A stretch of 64,000 nucleotides of DNA from Alphaproteobacteria bacterium (GTDB taxonomy: Bacteria > Pseudomonadota > Alphaproteobacteria > UBA8366 > Aestuariispiraceae), in NCBI GenBank assembly GCA_033344895.1, contig JAWPMN010000001.1, forward strand, positions 868,001-932,000. The letters run 5' to 3'. Below are positions 1 to 9,498 of this stretch, in pieces. The notes beneath the pieces were generated by a model, which made no database searches, had not been told where the DNA came from, and saw nothing but the letters and a program-made list of their open reading frames with translations. Each line of letters opens with the position of its first letter. Within the stretch, counting starts at the first letter, position 1. The position numbers and the translations under genes are program-made.

Positions 1-46
1 AATGACCGGCCAGCGGATCGAAGTGTCCGGCGGACAGAATCCTTAG
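1..46 (+). CDS. C-terminus of a short-chain dehydrogenase/reductase (truncated by window edge)
   Basis: Only the last 14 codons are inside the window, with codons in phase from base 2 and a TAG stop at 44-46. They read MTGQRIEVSGGQNP. A 'TGQ.I.V.GG' ending is typical of classical SDR enzymes, where this strand closes the Rossmann sheet. Substrate and length cannot be judged. It lies 74 bases from the end of the convergent LysR gene, with a low-complexity repeat between them. Confidence 0.5.
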   Translation, partial: MTGQRIEVSGGQNP

Positions 47-67
47 GATCGCGCGGTGGCGCGTCCT

Positions 68-175
68 TCACCCCGGCCCACTCCCTCCAGGGAGAGGGAG
101 TTGCCGAAGCGCGGCCTGGTTATCCCTCTCCCCCAACGCGAGTGTGGCGCGTAGGGTCGGGTGAGGGTCCCCGCA
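68..175. repeat. Intergenic inverted-repeat element rich in CCCTCTCCC/GGGAGAGGG
   Basis: This segment contains CTCCCTCC and GGGAGAGGG close together, then CCCTCTCCCCC and a GGGTGAGGG block. It resembles the short palindromic intergenic repeats common in GC-rich proteobacteria. The LysR gene runs into it, so the last ~19 LysR residues are encoded by the repeat. No other copy was found in this window. Assignment to a repeat family is inference. Confidence 0.5.
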
Positions 176-1082
176 GCAAAAGCTCCGGTGAAGCGCGGAA
201 CCAGTCGCGGATGAAGTCGACCAGCAGGCGGACGCGGCGGGGCAGGCGGCTTTCGCGGATGTAGACCAGATAAATCGGACTGGTCGGAGAGCGGTAATCC
301 GGCAGCAGTTCCACCAGACGGCCCGCGGCAATCTCCGGTACCGCGAGGTAGCGCGGCAGCCTGGCCACCCCCTGCCCTGCCAGGGCCGCGGTCCGGATCA
401 AGGGGAAATGGTTCAGGCTGAGCGCGGCGTCCACGGCGACGGAGAAGGCACTTTCGCCCTGAAAGTAGGTCCAGCGTCCGTCCGGACAGGAATGGTGATT
501 GACCAGACAGGCATGGCCGCGCAGATCGTCTGGCGCCCGGACCGGTGTGTCGTTTCGGCCGGTCAGATAGGACGGCGCGGCGCAGGTCACCTCCGAATAC
601 TCGCCAAGCGGTATCGCAACCTGATCCGGATCGTCCGACAGTCCCGCCCGTATCGCGATATCCGCCTCTGCCTTCTTCAGGTCGCGATACCGATTGTCCA
701 GTTCCAGCCGGATCCGCACATCGGGATAGCGGGCCCGAAAGGCCGCGGCGATATCGGTCAGAAACATTTCGCCGAATGAGACAGGGACCGTGATCCCGAC
801 CGGCCCGGCCGGCAGCGCCGCCAGGGCCTCGACCGCGTCAAAAGCCTCTTCCTGGGCGGTCAGGACCTGTCGTCCATGGGCGAGCATGACCTCCCCCGCC
901 CGGGTCAGGCTCATGCTGCGGGTGGAGCGATGCAGAAGCTGCGCCGAAACAGCCTCTTCAAGGCGGCTGACATGTTGGCTGAGGCGCGCCTTCGAGACAC
1001 CGGCCGCCCGTGCCGCAGCCGAGAACCCGCCATGTTCCACGACCAGAGCGAAGCTGCGCATTTCACTGAGGAGGTTTGGCAT
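120..1082 (-). CDS. LysR family transcriptional regulator
   Basis: A 320-residue LysR-type regulator. The N-terminal winged helix-turn-helix (about residues 4-62, with SAAARAAGVSKARLSQHVSRLE) is followed by a two-lobed effector-binding domain from about residue 90. The end, LLRGPSPDPTRHTRVGGEG, looks unlike a LysR C-terminus and is encoded by the intergenic repeat, so the protein has probably been extended by repeat insertion. It is divergent from the SDR gene at 1194, the usual layout for a LysR protein controlling its neighbour. An inverted repeat, GTTCG-N6-CGAAC, sits directly upstream of its start codon. The effector is unknown. Confidence 0.9.
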   Translation of the reverse strand: MPNLLSEMRSFALVVEHGGFSAAARAAGVSKARLSQHVSRLEEAVSAQLLHRSTRSMSLTRAGEVMLAHGRQVLTAQEEAFDAVEALAALPAGPVGITVPVSFGEMFLTDIAAAFRARYPDVRIRLELDNRYRDLKKAEADIAIRAGLSDDPDQVAIPLGEYSEVTCAAPSYLTGRNDTPVRAPDDLRGHACLVNHHSCPDGRWTYFQGESAFSVAVDAALSLNHFPLIRTAALAGQGVARLPRYLAVPEIAAGRLVELLPDYRSPTSPIYLVYIRESRLPRRVRLLVDFIRDWFRASPELLLRGPSPDPTRHTRVGGEG

Positions 1083-1083
1083 T

Positions 1084-1099
1084 GTTCGTGTTTCCGAAC
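1084..1099. promoter_or_regulatory. Candidate LysR operator in the LysR/SDR divergent promoter
   Basis: The 111-base divergent spacer holds the perfect inverted repeat GTTCG-TGTTTC-CGAAC, starting two bases upstream of the LysR ATG. The position fits autorepression and control of the SDR gene. Binding by this LysR protein is inferred from layout only. Confidence 0.4.
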
Positions 1100-1193
1100 G
1101 TTCTGTTCAATATCTGCATACTTATCAAAACAATCAGGGAGAGACCATATTGCGCTCACCACAAACCGAAAATCTCTACAAGGAAGCACGAAC

Positions 1194-1793
1194 ATGAAGA
1201 TTCTCCTCGTCGGCGCCTCTGGCACCATTGGTCAGGCCGTCTCATCGGAACTGGGCGCCCGCCACGACATCATCACCGCCGGGCGGTCCAGCGGCGATGT
1301 CACCCTGGACATGACCGATACGAACAGCATTCGCGCAGCCTTCGAAAAAGTCGGCGCCGTCGATGCCGTCGTGTCGACAGCGGGCGGTGTAAAGTTCGGT
1401 GATTTCTGGGAAATGGAAGACGCGGATTACCGTATCGGCATCAATGACAAGCTGATGGGTCAGGTGAATCTGGTTCTGATCGGCCGGCACCACGTCGCCC
1501 CGAAAGCGTCCTTCACCCTGACAACCGGGATCCTGACCCGGGATCCGATCCGCTATGCCAGTTCCGCCTCCATGGTCAACGGCGCGATCGAGGCCTTCAC
1601 CCGGGCCGCCGCAATCGAGTTCGGCAACGGCATGCGCATCAATACGGTCAGCCCCGGGGTGCTGGTCGAATCCATGGAAGGCTACGGCCCCTACTTTCGC
1701 GGTCATGAGCCCGTGCCGGGTGCCCGCGCGGCGCTGGGATACGCCAAGAGCGTTGAAGGTCTGCAGACCGGGCAAATTTTCGAGATTTTCTGA
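1194..1793 (+). CDS. Short-chain dehydrogenase/reductase, Lin1944-like, atypical active site
   Basis: A 199-residue Rossmann-fold protein. The start is the ATG at 1194, preceded by AAGGAAG; the frame is open further upstream, but that part overlaps the divergent promoter. The glycine-rich motif is GASGTIG at residues 7-13, with a VSTAGG strand in place of the usual NNAG. Where classical SDRs have YxxxK, the sequence reads YASSASMVNGAIEAF, with no lysine at the expected place. This matches small SDR subgroups with an altered catalytic tetrad. It was chosen as the LysR target because the two genes are divergent. Substrate unknown; the family call is secure, catalysis is not. Confidence 0.85.
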   Translation: MKILLVGASGTIGQAVSSELGARHDIITAGRSSGDVTLDMTDTNSIRAAFEKVGAVDAVVSTAGGVKFGDFWEMEDADYRIGINDKLMGQVNLVLIGRHHVAPKASFTLTTGILTRDPIRYASSASMVNGAIEAFTRAAAIEFGNGMRINTVSPGVLVESMEGYGPYFRGHEPVPGARAALGYAKSVEGLQTGQIFEIF

Positions 1794-1817
1794 CGCCGGA
1801 TCCGGACCCAAATGTGA

Positions 1818-1843
1818 AACGGCCCGCCATATGGCGGGCCGTT
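1818..1843. terminator. Bidirectional hairpin between the SDR gene and atpC
   Basis: A near-perfect palindrome, AACGGCCCGCC-ATAT-GGCGGGCCGTT, lies between the convergent SDR (ends 1793) and atpC (ends 1868). T-tracts are weak on both sides, so it may be a weak terminator or a 3'-end stabiliser. Confidence 0.7.
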
Positions 1844-1867
1844 CCGTACCTTCCAAATGGAAGTAAC

Positions 1868-2284
1868 TTACTTGTAGGCCGGGCTCTGCGCCGCCTGGAT
1901 CTTTGCTTCAGCAATCGCCAGGGCGAGTTCGGCCTTGGCCTTGTCGTCGTCATTTTTGGCGTGGCTGACGTCTTCGCTCAGATCCTTGGCTTCGGTCTGG
2001 GCCGCCGCAAGGTCGATTTTCTCGACCGGGATGGCGGTATCGGCCAGCACCGTGCAGCGTTCCTGCGTGACTTCGACAAAGCCACCGGCGACGAACAGAC
2101 GTTCCTTCACCGAGTTGCCCTCGAAGATGCAGATCGTGCCCGGACGGATCGTGGCGATGACCGGCGCGTGACCGGGCAGAATACCCATATCCCCGTCGGC
2201 GGCCGGCAGGACCACCATGTCGACCTCACCGGAGAACAGAAGTTTCTCCGGGGAGACGAGTTCGAAGGCCACCTTATCCGACAT
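1868..2284 (-). CDS. atpC: F1 ATP synthase epsilon subunit
   Basis: 138 residues, the normal epsilon length. The N-terminal beta-sandwich (ELVSPEKLLFSGEVDMVVLPAADGDMGILPGHAPV, given here in parts as the SPEKLLFSGEVDMV and GILPGHAPV motifs) is followed by an Ala-rich C-terminal helical pair. It regulates rotation and couples the gamma shaft to the c-ring. It is last in the atpHAGDC operon, 42 bases after atpD. Confidence 0.97.
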   Translation of the reverse strand: MSDKVAFELVSPEKLLFSGEVDMVVLPAADGDMGILPGHAPVIATIRPGTICIFEGNSVKERLFVAGGFVEVTQERCTVLADTAIPVEKIDLAAAQTEAKDLSEDVSHAKNDDDKAKAELALAIAEAKIQAAQSPAYK

Positions 2285-2326
2285 AGTCTGACTCCTGCGT
2301 AAGAATTGGCGTTACGGCGCGGTCCA

Positions 2327-3775
<1,449 letters not shown>

Positions 3776-4669
3776 TTAGAGCGCCTCGGCGCCCGAGATA
3801 ATTTCGATCAGTTCTTTGGTAATCATGGCCTGGCGGGCGCGGTTGTAGGTGATGCTGAGCGAATTGATCATATCGCCCGCGTTCCGCGTCGCATTGTCCA
3901 TGGCCGTCATCCGGGCGCCCTGTTCGGAGGCGAAGCTTTCCAGCATGCTGCGGAAGACCTGAACCGACAGGTTCTTGGGCAGCAGCGCCTTCAGGATTTC
4001 TTCCTCGTCGGGCTCGAACTCGTACTGCGCACCGCCCAGGTCGGACGCGTCCTCATCATCGTCGCTGCCCTCCTCGGAGCTGGCGAACGGAATGAGCTGC
4101 AGCGGCGTCACTTCCTGCGTCAGCGCGGAAATGAACTTGTTGTAGTACAGCGTGCAGACGTCGAACTCACCGGCCTCGAACATCTCGACGACCTTGGCGA
4201 CGACGGCATCGGCCTGGTCGAAGGCCGGATACGGCTTCACCAGTTCCTCAAAACCGTGGACCAGCTTGTCGCGGTGTTCGCGGCGCAGCAGGGACACGCC
4301 CTTCCGGCCGATCGCGATCAGCTTCACCGTCTTGCCCTGGGCACTCAGCTGTTCGATGCGCTTTTTGACAGCGCGGATGATCGAGCCGTTGAACCCGCCG
4401 CAGAGGCCGCGGTCGGAGGACATGACGACGATCAGATGGGTCTGGTCGTCACCCGTGCCTGCCAGCAGCTTCGGCGCACTGTCGGAGGAGACGCCGGCGG
4501 CCAGCGACCCCAGCATCCGCTCCATCCGCTCGGCGTAGGGCCGGGCGGCTTCGGCCGCTTCCTGAGCGCGCTTCAGCTTCGCCGCCGCCACCATCTTCAT
4601 CGCGGAAGTGATGCGGCGGGTCGACTGGACGCTCGAGATGCGGGTCTTTAGATCCTTGAGAGACGGCAT
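3776..4669 (-). CDS. atpG: F1 ATP synthase gamma subunit
   Basis: 297 residues, forming the central rotor shaft. The N-terminal helix ([29 protein letters not shown] region) and the C-terminal helix ([20 protein letters not shown]) are typical. A strongly acidic stretch, [12 protein letters not shown], near residue 200 makes it slightly longer than E. coli gamma; such insertions are common in alphaproteobacteria. It lies between atpA and atpD. Confidence 0.98.
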   Translation of the reverse strand: MPSLKDLKTRISSVQSTRRITSAMKMVAAAKLKRAQEAAEAARPYAERMERMLGSLAAGVSSDSAPKLLAGTGDDQTHLIVVMSSDRGLCGGFNGSIIRAVKKRIEQLSAQGKTVKLIAIGRKGVSLLRREHRDKLVHGFEELVKPYPAFDQADAVVAKVVEMFEAGEFDVCTLYYNKFISALTQEVTPLQLIPFASSEEGSDDDEDASDLGGAQYEFEPDEEEILKALLPKNLSVQVFRSMLESFASEQGARMTAMDNATRNAGDMINSLSITYNRARQAMITKELIEIISGAEAL

Positions 4670-4724
4670 GTCCTATCCCGATAGAAGCGTTTCGTTTCCG
4701 TTTGGGTCGTCAGACCTTCGCCGA

Positions 4725-6254
4725 TCAGGCGAAGGTCTTCGCGAACCCGTCCAGGATGGACACGAGTGCCTTTTCCGTGTCCTCGTCCAGAACGCCGGTG
4801 TCGTCGATCTTGTCCAGCGTCGCCTTGTGCTCGGACCGGGCATGCTCCAGGAGCTTCGATTCGTAGCGGTTGACGTCGCCGACAGCGATCTTGTCGAGGT
4901 AGCCCTTGGTACCGGCATAGATCGACAGGACCTGTTCGGACACTTTCAGCGGCTGGTACTGCGGCTGCTTCAGCAGTTCGGTCAGGCGCGCACCGCGGGC
5001 CAGCAGACGCTGGGTCGAGGCATCGAGGTCCGACGCGAACTGGGCGAAGGCTTCCATCTCACGGTACTGGGCCAGTTCCAGCTTGATCGAGCCCGCAACC
5101 TTCTTCATCGCCTTCGTCTGGGCGGAAGAACCGACGCGGCTAACCGACAGACCGACGTTAATGGCCGGGCGGATACCCTTATAGAACAGGCTGGTTTCCA
5201 GGAAGATCTGACCGTCGGTAATCGAGATGACGTTCGTCGGAATATAGGCCGACACGTCGTTCGCCTGGGTTTCGATGACCGGCAATGCTGTCAGCGAGCC
5301 CGCACCATGGTCGTCATTCATCTTCGCGGCGCGTTCCAGCAGGCGCGAGTGGATGTAGAACACGTCACCCGGATAGGCTTCACGTCCCGGCGGGCGGCGC
5401 AGCAGCAGCGACATCTGGCGGTAGGCCGTGGCCTGCTTCGACAGATCGTCGTAGAAGATGACCGCGTGCATGCCGTTGTCGCGGAAGTACTCGCCCATGG
5501 CGCAACCGGTATACGGCGCCAGGAACTGCAGCGGCGCCGGATCGGACGCGGTCGCAGCGACGACAACGGTGTAATCCATGGCACCCATGTCCGTCAGGGT
5601 CTTCACGACTTGCGCGACGGTGGAGCGCTTCTGACCGATGGCGACGTAGATGCAGAAAAGCTTCTTCTTCTCGTCGTTGCCGGCATTGATCGGCTTCTGG
5701 TTCAGGATCGTGTCGACGATAACGGCGGTCTTGCCCGTCTGACGGTCACCGATGACCAGCTCACGCTGGCCGCGGCCGATCGGAACCAGCGCGTCGAGGG
5801 CCTTCAGACCGGTCTGCACCGGCTCATGCACCGACTTGCGCGGAATAATGCCCGGCGCCTTGACTTCAGCGAGGGCGCGGGTGTCCGATTCGATCGGCCC
5901 CTTGCCGTCGATCGGGTTGCCGAGACCGTCGACGACGCGACCGAGCAGACCCTTGCCGACCGGCACGTCAACGATGGTGCCCGTCCGCTTGACGGTATCG
6001 CCTTCCTTGATCTCACGGTCGGAGCCGAAAATCACGACACCGACATTGTCGGTTTCGAGGTTCAGCGCCATACCCTTGATGCCGCCGGGGAATTCGACCA
6101 TCTCACCGGCCTGGACGTTGTCCAGCCCGTAGACGCGAGCGACCCCGTCACCGACGGAGATGACCTGCCCGACTTCCGCGACATCGGCTTCGGTGCCAAA
6201 ATTCGCGATCTGGTCCTTCAGAATTGCGGAAATTTCCGCGGCCCGGAGTTCCAT
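4725..6254 (-). CDS. atpA: F1 ATP synthase alpha subunit
   Basis: 509 residues, full length. It is the non-catalytic nucleotide-binding subunit, with Walker A GDRQTGKT at residues 169-176. Its ATG lies three bases after the atpH stop, so translational coupling is likely. The a, b and c subunits of the Fo sector are not nearby, as is usual in alphaproteobacteria, where F1 and Fo form separate operons. Confidence 0.99.
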   Translation of the reverse strand: MELRAAEISAILKDQIANFGTEADVAEVGQVISVGDGVARVYGLDNVQAGEMVEFPGGIKGMALNLETDNVGVVIFGSDREIKEGDTVKRTGTIVDVPVGKGLLGRVVDGLGNPIDGKGPIESDTRALAEVKAPGIIPRKSVHEPVQTGLKALDALVPIGRGQRELVIGDRQTGKTAVIVDTILNQKPINAGNDEKKKLFCIYVAIGQKRSTVAQVVKTLTDMGAMDYTVVVAATASDPAPLQFLAPYTGCAMGEYFRDNGMHAVIFYDDLSKQATAYRQMSLLLRRPPGREAYPGDVFYIHSRLLERAAKMNDDHGAGSLTALPVIETQANDVSAYIPTNVISITDGQIFLETSLFYKGIRPAINVGLSVSRVGSSAQTKAMKKVAGSIKLELAQYREMEAFAQFASDLDASTQRLLARGARLTELLKQPQYQPLKVSEQVLSIYAGTKGYLDKIAVGDVNRYESKLLEHARSEHKATLDKIDDTGVLDEDTEKALVSILDGFAKTFA

Positions 6255-6257
6255 CTC

Positions 6258-6812
6258 TTAAGCTCCCTTCATCGCAAGCTTCAAGCGCTGCAGCTTGGTG
6301 GCGACCGACGTATCGATCATCCGGCTGCCGACTTTGACGATAAGACCGCCGATCAACGACGGATCCACTTTGTGCGAGACGGCAACCTTGCCGCCCACGG
6401 CTTTCTTGAGCGCCTCTTCGACCGCGGCGATCTGCGCATCACTGAGCGCCTTCGCGGAAGAGACTTCGGCGGTCACCTCGCCCCGGCGCGCGGCCAGTTC
6501 GGCGAGAAACGCCTTTGAGATCGCTTTCAGCGCGGACAGACGGCGGTTCGCCGCGACATGGCCCACAAATTTGCGGGTCAGGTCACCGGCGCCGGTCTTG
6601 TCGAGCACCGCCGCCATCGCCTTGCCTTGATCGGCACGGCTGATGACCGGACTGCGCACGAGACGCTGAAGATCTTCGGATTCGTCGAGCAGAGCACCGA
6701 GCGTACGGAGATCGTCCGCCACGGCGTCCAGTTGTTTGCCATCATCGGCCAGATCGAACAGCGCTTTCGCGTATCGATCGGCGATTTCGTTCACGCCACC
6801 TTTGGCTGCCAC
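6258..6812 (-). CDS. atpH: F1 ATP synthase delta subunit
   Basis: 184 residues when read from the GTG at 6812, which has a GAGGGG Shine-Dalgarno-like run about 10 bases upstream. The open frame continues to 6896, but the extra residues are Arg/Pro-rich and unlike the family. The start VAAKGGVNEIADRYAKALFDLA is typical of alphaproteobacterial delta. The subunit links F1 to the peripheral stalk. It is the first gene of atpHAGDC. Confidence 0.95.
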   Translation of the reverse strand: MAAKGGVNEIADRYAKALFDLADDGKQLDAVADDLRTLGALLDESEDLQRLVRSPVISRADQGKAMAAVLDKTGAGDLTRKFVGHVAANRRLSALKAISKAFLAELAARRGEVTAEVSSAKALSDAQIAAVEEALKKAVGGKVAVSHKVDPSLIGGLIVKVGSRMIDTSVATKLQRLKLAMKGA

Positions 6813-6962
6813 GGTTGGGAGACCCCTCGATATTAATCGTTGCCGTCCGTGTCGTCGATCCAAGGCCCGGAGACGACCGGGACATGGGTCCGTCAAAGTG
6901 CGCTGAAACCCGCCGATAACCGGCTTTTTCTTGCTGCAACGCCCCCCGAGGACGCGCGGGGT

Positions 6963-6991
6963 TTAGCATAAGGGTACGAAGGGTGCAACAA
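6963..6991 (-). promoter_or_regulatory. Putative promoter of the atp operon
   Basis: On the minus strand, TTGTTG at 6991-6986 is separated by 17 bases from TGCTAA at 6968-6963, resembling a sigma-70 promoter. The rest of the 311-base atpH/MFS spacer (6813-7123) contains a GC-rich hairpin candidate near 6950 and no convincing gene. Prediction by eye only. Confidence 0.35.
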
Positions 6992-7123
6992 GACTCGGCC
7001 CCCGGCGATGTGGCGCATTGTGACGCATCATTACGGCCCGGTTTCAGAACCGAGTCGCAGGGTCTTTCCTTTCCCGCCCGCACGGGTCCAAACTGCATAC
7101 TGAAATATCAGTGGGGAGGCTTC

Positions 7124-8317
7124 TTGGCGGGTTCCATGGACGCCGTCTGGCTGCGGCGGATCAAATCGCCCGGCGCCGAGACGATCGCAATTCTATTCGG
7201 GCTGGAGGCACTGGCGCGCGGCACGGCGTCCGCGGTGCTGCCGATCGATACTGTCCGCCTGCTCGGCTCGGATGAGGCGGTCAGCCTCTGTGTCCTGGCG
7301 GGATCCGCAGTTGCCATCCCCTCCGTCTTTGCGGCGCCGGCCCTGGCCCGCCGCTTCGGGCGGGCGACACTTCTGAGCCTGTCCTGCATCGGCGGCGGGC
7401 TTGCCGCCATCCTGTTCGCGCTCGATCTGGCTTCGGCCCAGGTGCTCGGCTTCATCCTGCGGGCACTCGGGGTGGCATTGGTCAGCGTCTGCCTGAACCT
7501 TTTCGTCATGGATTATGTCCGTCGCGGCGATCTCGGACGCTCGGAGCCGCTGCGCATGCTGTCGCTGGGAACCGGGTGGTTCGTCGGCCCGATGATCGGC
7601 GTGGCGCTATCCCAATATGTGTCCTCAGCGGCACCCTATTACTTCAGTGCCGCGGCCATGCTTGCGCTGATGCTGCTGTTCTGGGCATTGCGTTTCCGCT
7701 CGGCCCCTGGTGTGCGACCGACCACGAACAGAAAGTTTCGCAATCCCCTCGCCAGTCTGGGGGCGTTCATGCGCGATCGACGGCTATTGCATGCCTGGCT
7801 GAATGCCACCGGACGCGGATTCTTCTGGATGAGTTTCTTCATCTACACACCGATCTATGCGGTGAATACCGGGCTGGGCGAGTTCGCGGCCGGCGCCCTG
7901 CTGTCACTGGGCGCGGGCGGCATGATGGGCATGCCGCTCTGGGGCTGGCTGACGCGGCAGTTCGGGATCCGGCGAATCGCCATGCTGACCTTCGGCGCCG
8001 CAGCCGTCGGATGCCTGGGCGCCTGGGGTTTCTCCCACATGCCCTATCTGGGTGCCGCCGGCATTCTGGCAGCCGCGCTGGCCATGGCGGTCAATGACGG
8101 ATACGGCAATGCGCTGTTCTTCCGGGCCTGCCGCCCCAGTCAGCGAACAGAAATGACCCCCGCCTTCACGACCTATCGCGACGTGGCGGAGATCGGACAT
8201 GCTGCGATCTTCGCCGTCCTGCTCAGCCTGCTGCCGATCGAGATCGTCTATCTGGTTCTGGCCCTGATTCTGGCAGCCCTCTCGATTCTATCGCGCACCG
8301 TGCATCCCAGGCTCTAG
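7124..8317 (+). CDS. Major facilitator superfamily transporter
   Basis: About 397 residues with roughly 12 hydrophobic segments and a basic, soluble central loop (RSAPGVRPTTNRKFRN). The family call rests on the overall two-half MFS pattern with short ARRFGR-type cytoplasmic loops. The TTG at 7124 was chosen because GGGGAGG lies four bases upstream; an ATG at 7136 is equally possible. The stop codon overlaps that of the convergent cupin gene. Substrate unknown; no neighbouring pathway points to one. Confidence 0.85.
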   Translation: MAGSMDAVWLRRIKSPGAETIAILFGLEALARGTASAVLPIDTVRLLGSDEAVSLCVLAGSAVAIPSVFAAPALARRFGRATLLSLSCIGGGLAAILFALDLASAQVLGFILRALGVALVSVCLNLFVMDYVRRGDLGRSEPLRMLSLGTGWFVGPMIGVALSQYVSSAAPYYFSAAAMLALMLLFWALRFRSAPGVRPTTNRKFRNPLASLGAFMRDRRLLHAWLNATGRGFFWMSFFIYTPIYAVNTGLGEFAAGALLSLGAGGMMGMPLWGWLTRQFGIRRIAMLTFGAAAVGCLGAWGFSHMPYLGAAGILAAALAMAVNDGYGNALFFRACRPSQRTEMTPAFTTYRDVAEIGHAAIFAVLLSLLPIEIVYLVLALILAALSILSRTVHPRL

Positions 8318-9366
8318 AGCCGAACCTCGAGAAATTCGAACGGCGCGGAGGCATCGAGCGACACCGCCCGCCCGCCCGGAATCGCGACGGACGCCCCCGG
8401 GGACAGCGTCACAGGCTCTTCACCTTCAACCGACAGACTGCCCGCCCCCTCCAGCCCGAAGAGGAAATGAAACTCCGGCGCGCTCTTGATCGCCTCGGTC
8501 GAACCGGAGTCCCGGTGCACGACGCGGACATCCGCCAATCCGCCGGTTGCCGCAGAGATACCCAGGTCGCGACAGTCAAATCCCGCACCTTCCCAGGGGA
8601 TCCAGTCGGCGCCTTCGGCCTGATGAAAAACAAAGCGCTGGCCGCCGAAATCCCGTTCCGGGCGCAGAAATTCGGTCGGGAGCGGCAGAATATGATCGAC
8701 ATGGGTCGGATGGTCTGCGGGACAGCCGATCTCAACCACTTCCAACCCGTCTGACGCTTCCAGCACGCGATGCCGAATCTCAGGGGGCTGCAATACGCAA
8801 TCGCCCGCCTTCATGATGAACGGCTCCCCCTGATCCTCATAGACCAGTCGAACCCACCCCTTGTAACAGAAGATCATCTGGAACCGGACCTTGTGGAAAT
8901 GAACGTAATCCGGCACCGGTCCGCCCGTAGGGATCCGGATATGGGAGGCGATGAAGCGCCCGCCCCAACGGTCGGGAATCAGGTCACGATACTGCATGCC
9001 TGCGCGCCCCTGTCCCCAGCCGTCCCGGCCCGGCGGCAGGGATACATGAAAGGACGGAACGCCGTCCGGAATGTCCGGCCACGGATCGACAGGACCAAAG
9101 TCGATCCGCGTTCCGTTCGGCGCCGTCAGCGATGCGCGGTCCGCCGGGCCAAGCAGGTGCAACCTGCCCGGATCGGCCTTGAGCCCCCGAACCAGCCGCA
9201 ACCGGACGCCATACCCTGAAATCACCGCCACCGACGGATCATCGGCGGGATAGATCGTATGCAGCAGAAACCCCAACGTATCGGTGAAGAAGCCGGCCGT
9301 TTCCTGGACGTCGTCGCAGGGCAGGTCCATCTCGGCACTCAATATCTCTGGCAACGGGTCGCTCAT
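8314..9366 (-). CDS. VOC (glyoxalase-like) / bicupin fusion protein
   Basis: 350 residues from the ATG at 9366 (AGAGGA upstream). Residues about 10-100 look like a vicinal-oxygen-chelate half (DLPCDDVQETAGFFTDTLGF, then VRLRLVRG). Residues about 140-225 form a cupin with a HFHK motif and a later PPEIRHRVLEA motif, and a second cupin-like repeat ends the protein. The metal-binding histidines suggest an enzyme or sensor acting on a small metabolite, but no substrate can be assigned. It is convergent and overlapping by four bases with the MFS gene. The domain combination is uncommon. Confidence 0.75.
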   Translation of the reverse strand: MSDPLPEILSAEMDLPCDDVQETAGFFTDTLGFLLHTIYPADDPSVAVISGYGVRLRLVRGLKADPGRLHLLGPADRASLTAPNGTRIDFGPVDPWPDIPDGVPSFHVSLPPGRDGWGQGRAGMQYRDLIPDRWGGRFIASHIRIPTGGPVPDYVHFHKVRFQMIFCYKGWVRLVYEDQGEPFIMKAGDCVLQPPEIRHRVLEASDGLEVVEIGCPADHPTHVDHILPLPTEFLRPERDFGGQRFVFHQAEGADWIPWEGAGFDCRDLGISAATGGLADVRVVHRDSGSTEAIKSAPEFHFLFGLEGAGSLSVEGEEPVTLSPGASVAIPGGRAVSLDASAPFEFLEVRL

Positions 9367-9498
9367 CGCACCATGTCCTCTTAACGCTTTTCCCGGCGGA
9401 CACACTATGCCATCCCGAGACAATTCCAAATCCGCCTTTCCTTACTTCACCGATGCACGTTACTGCACAGCCTACTCAATCTGAAACGGAGCAGGACA

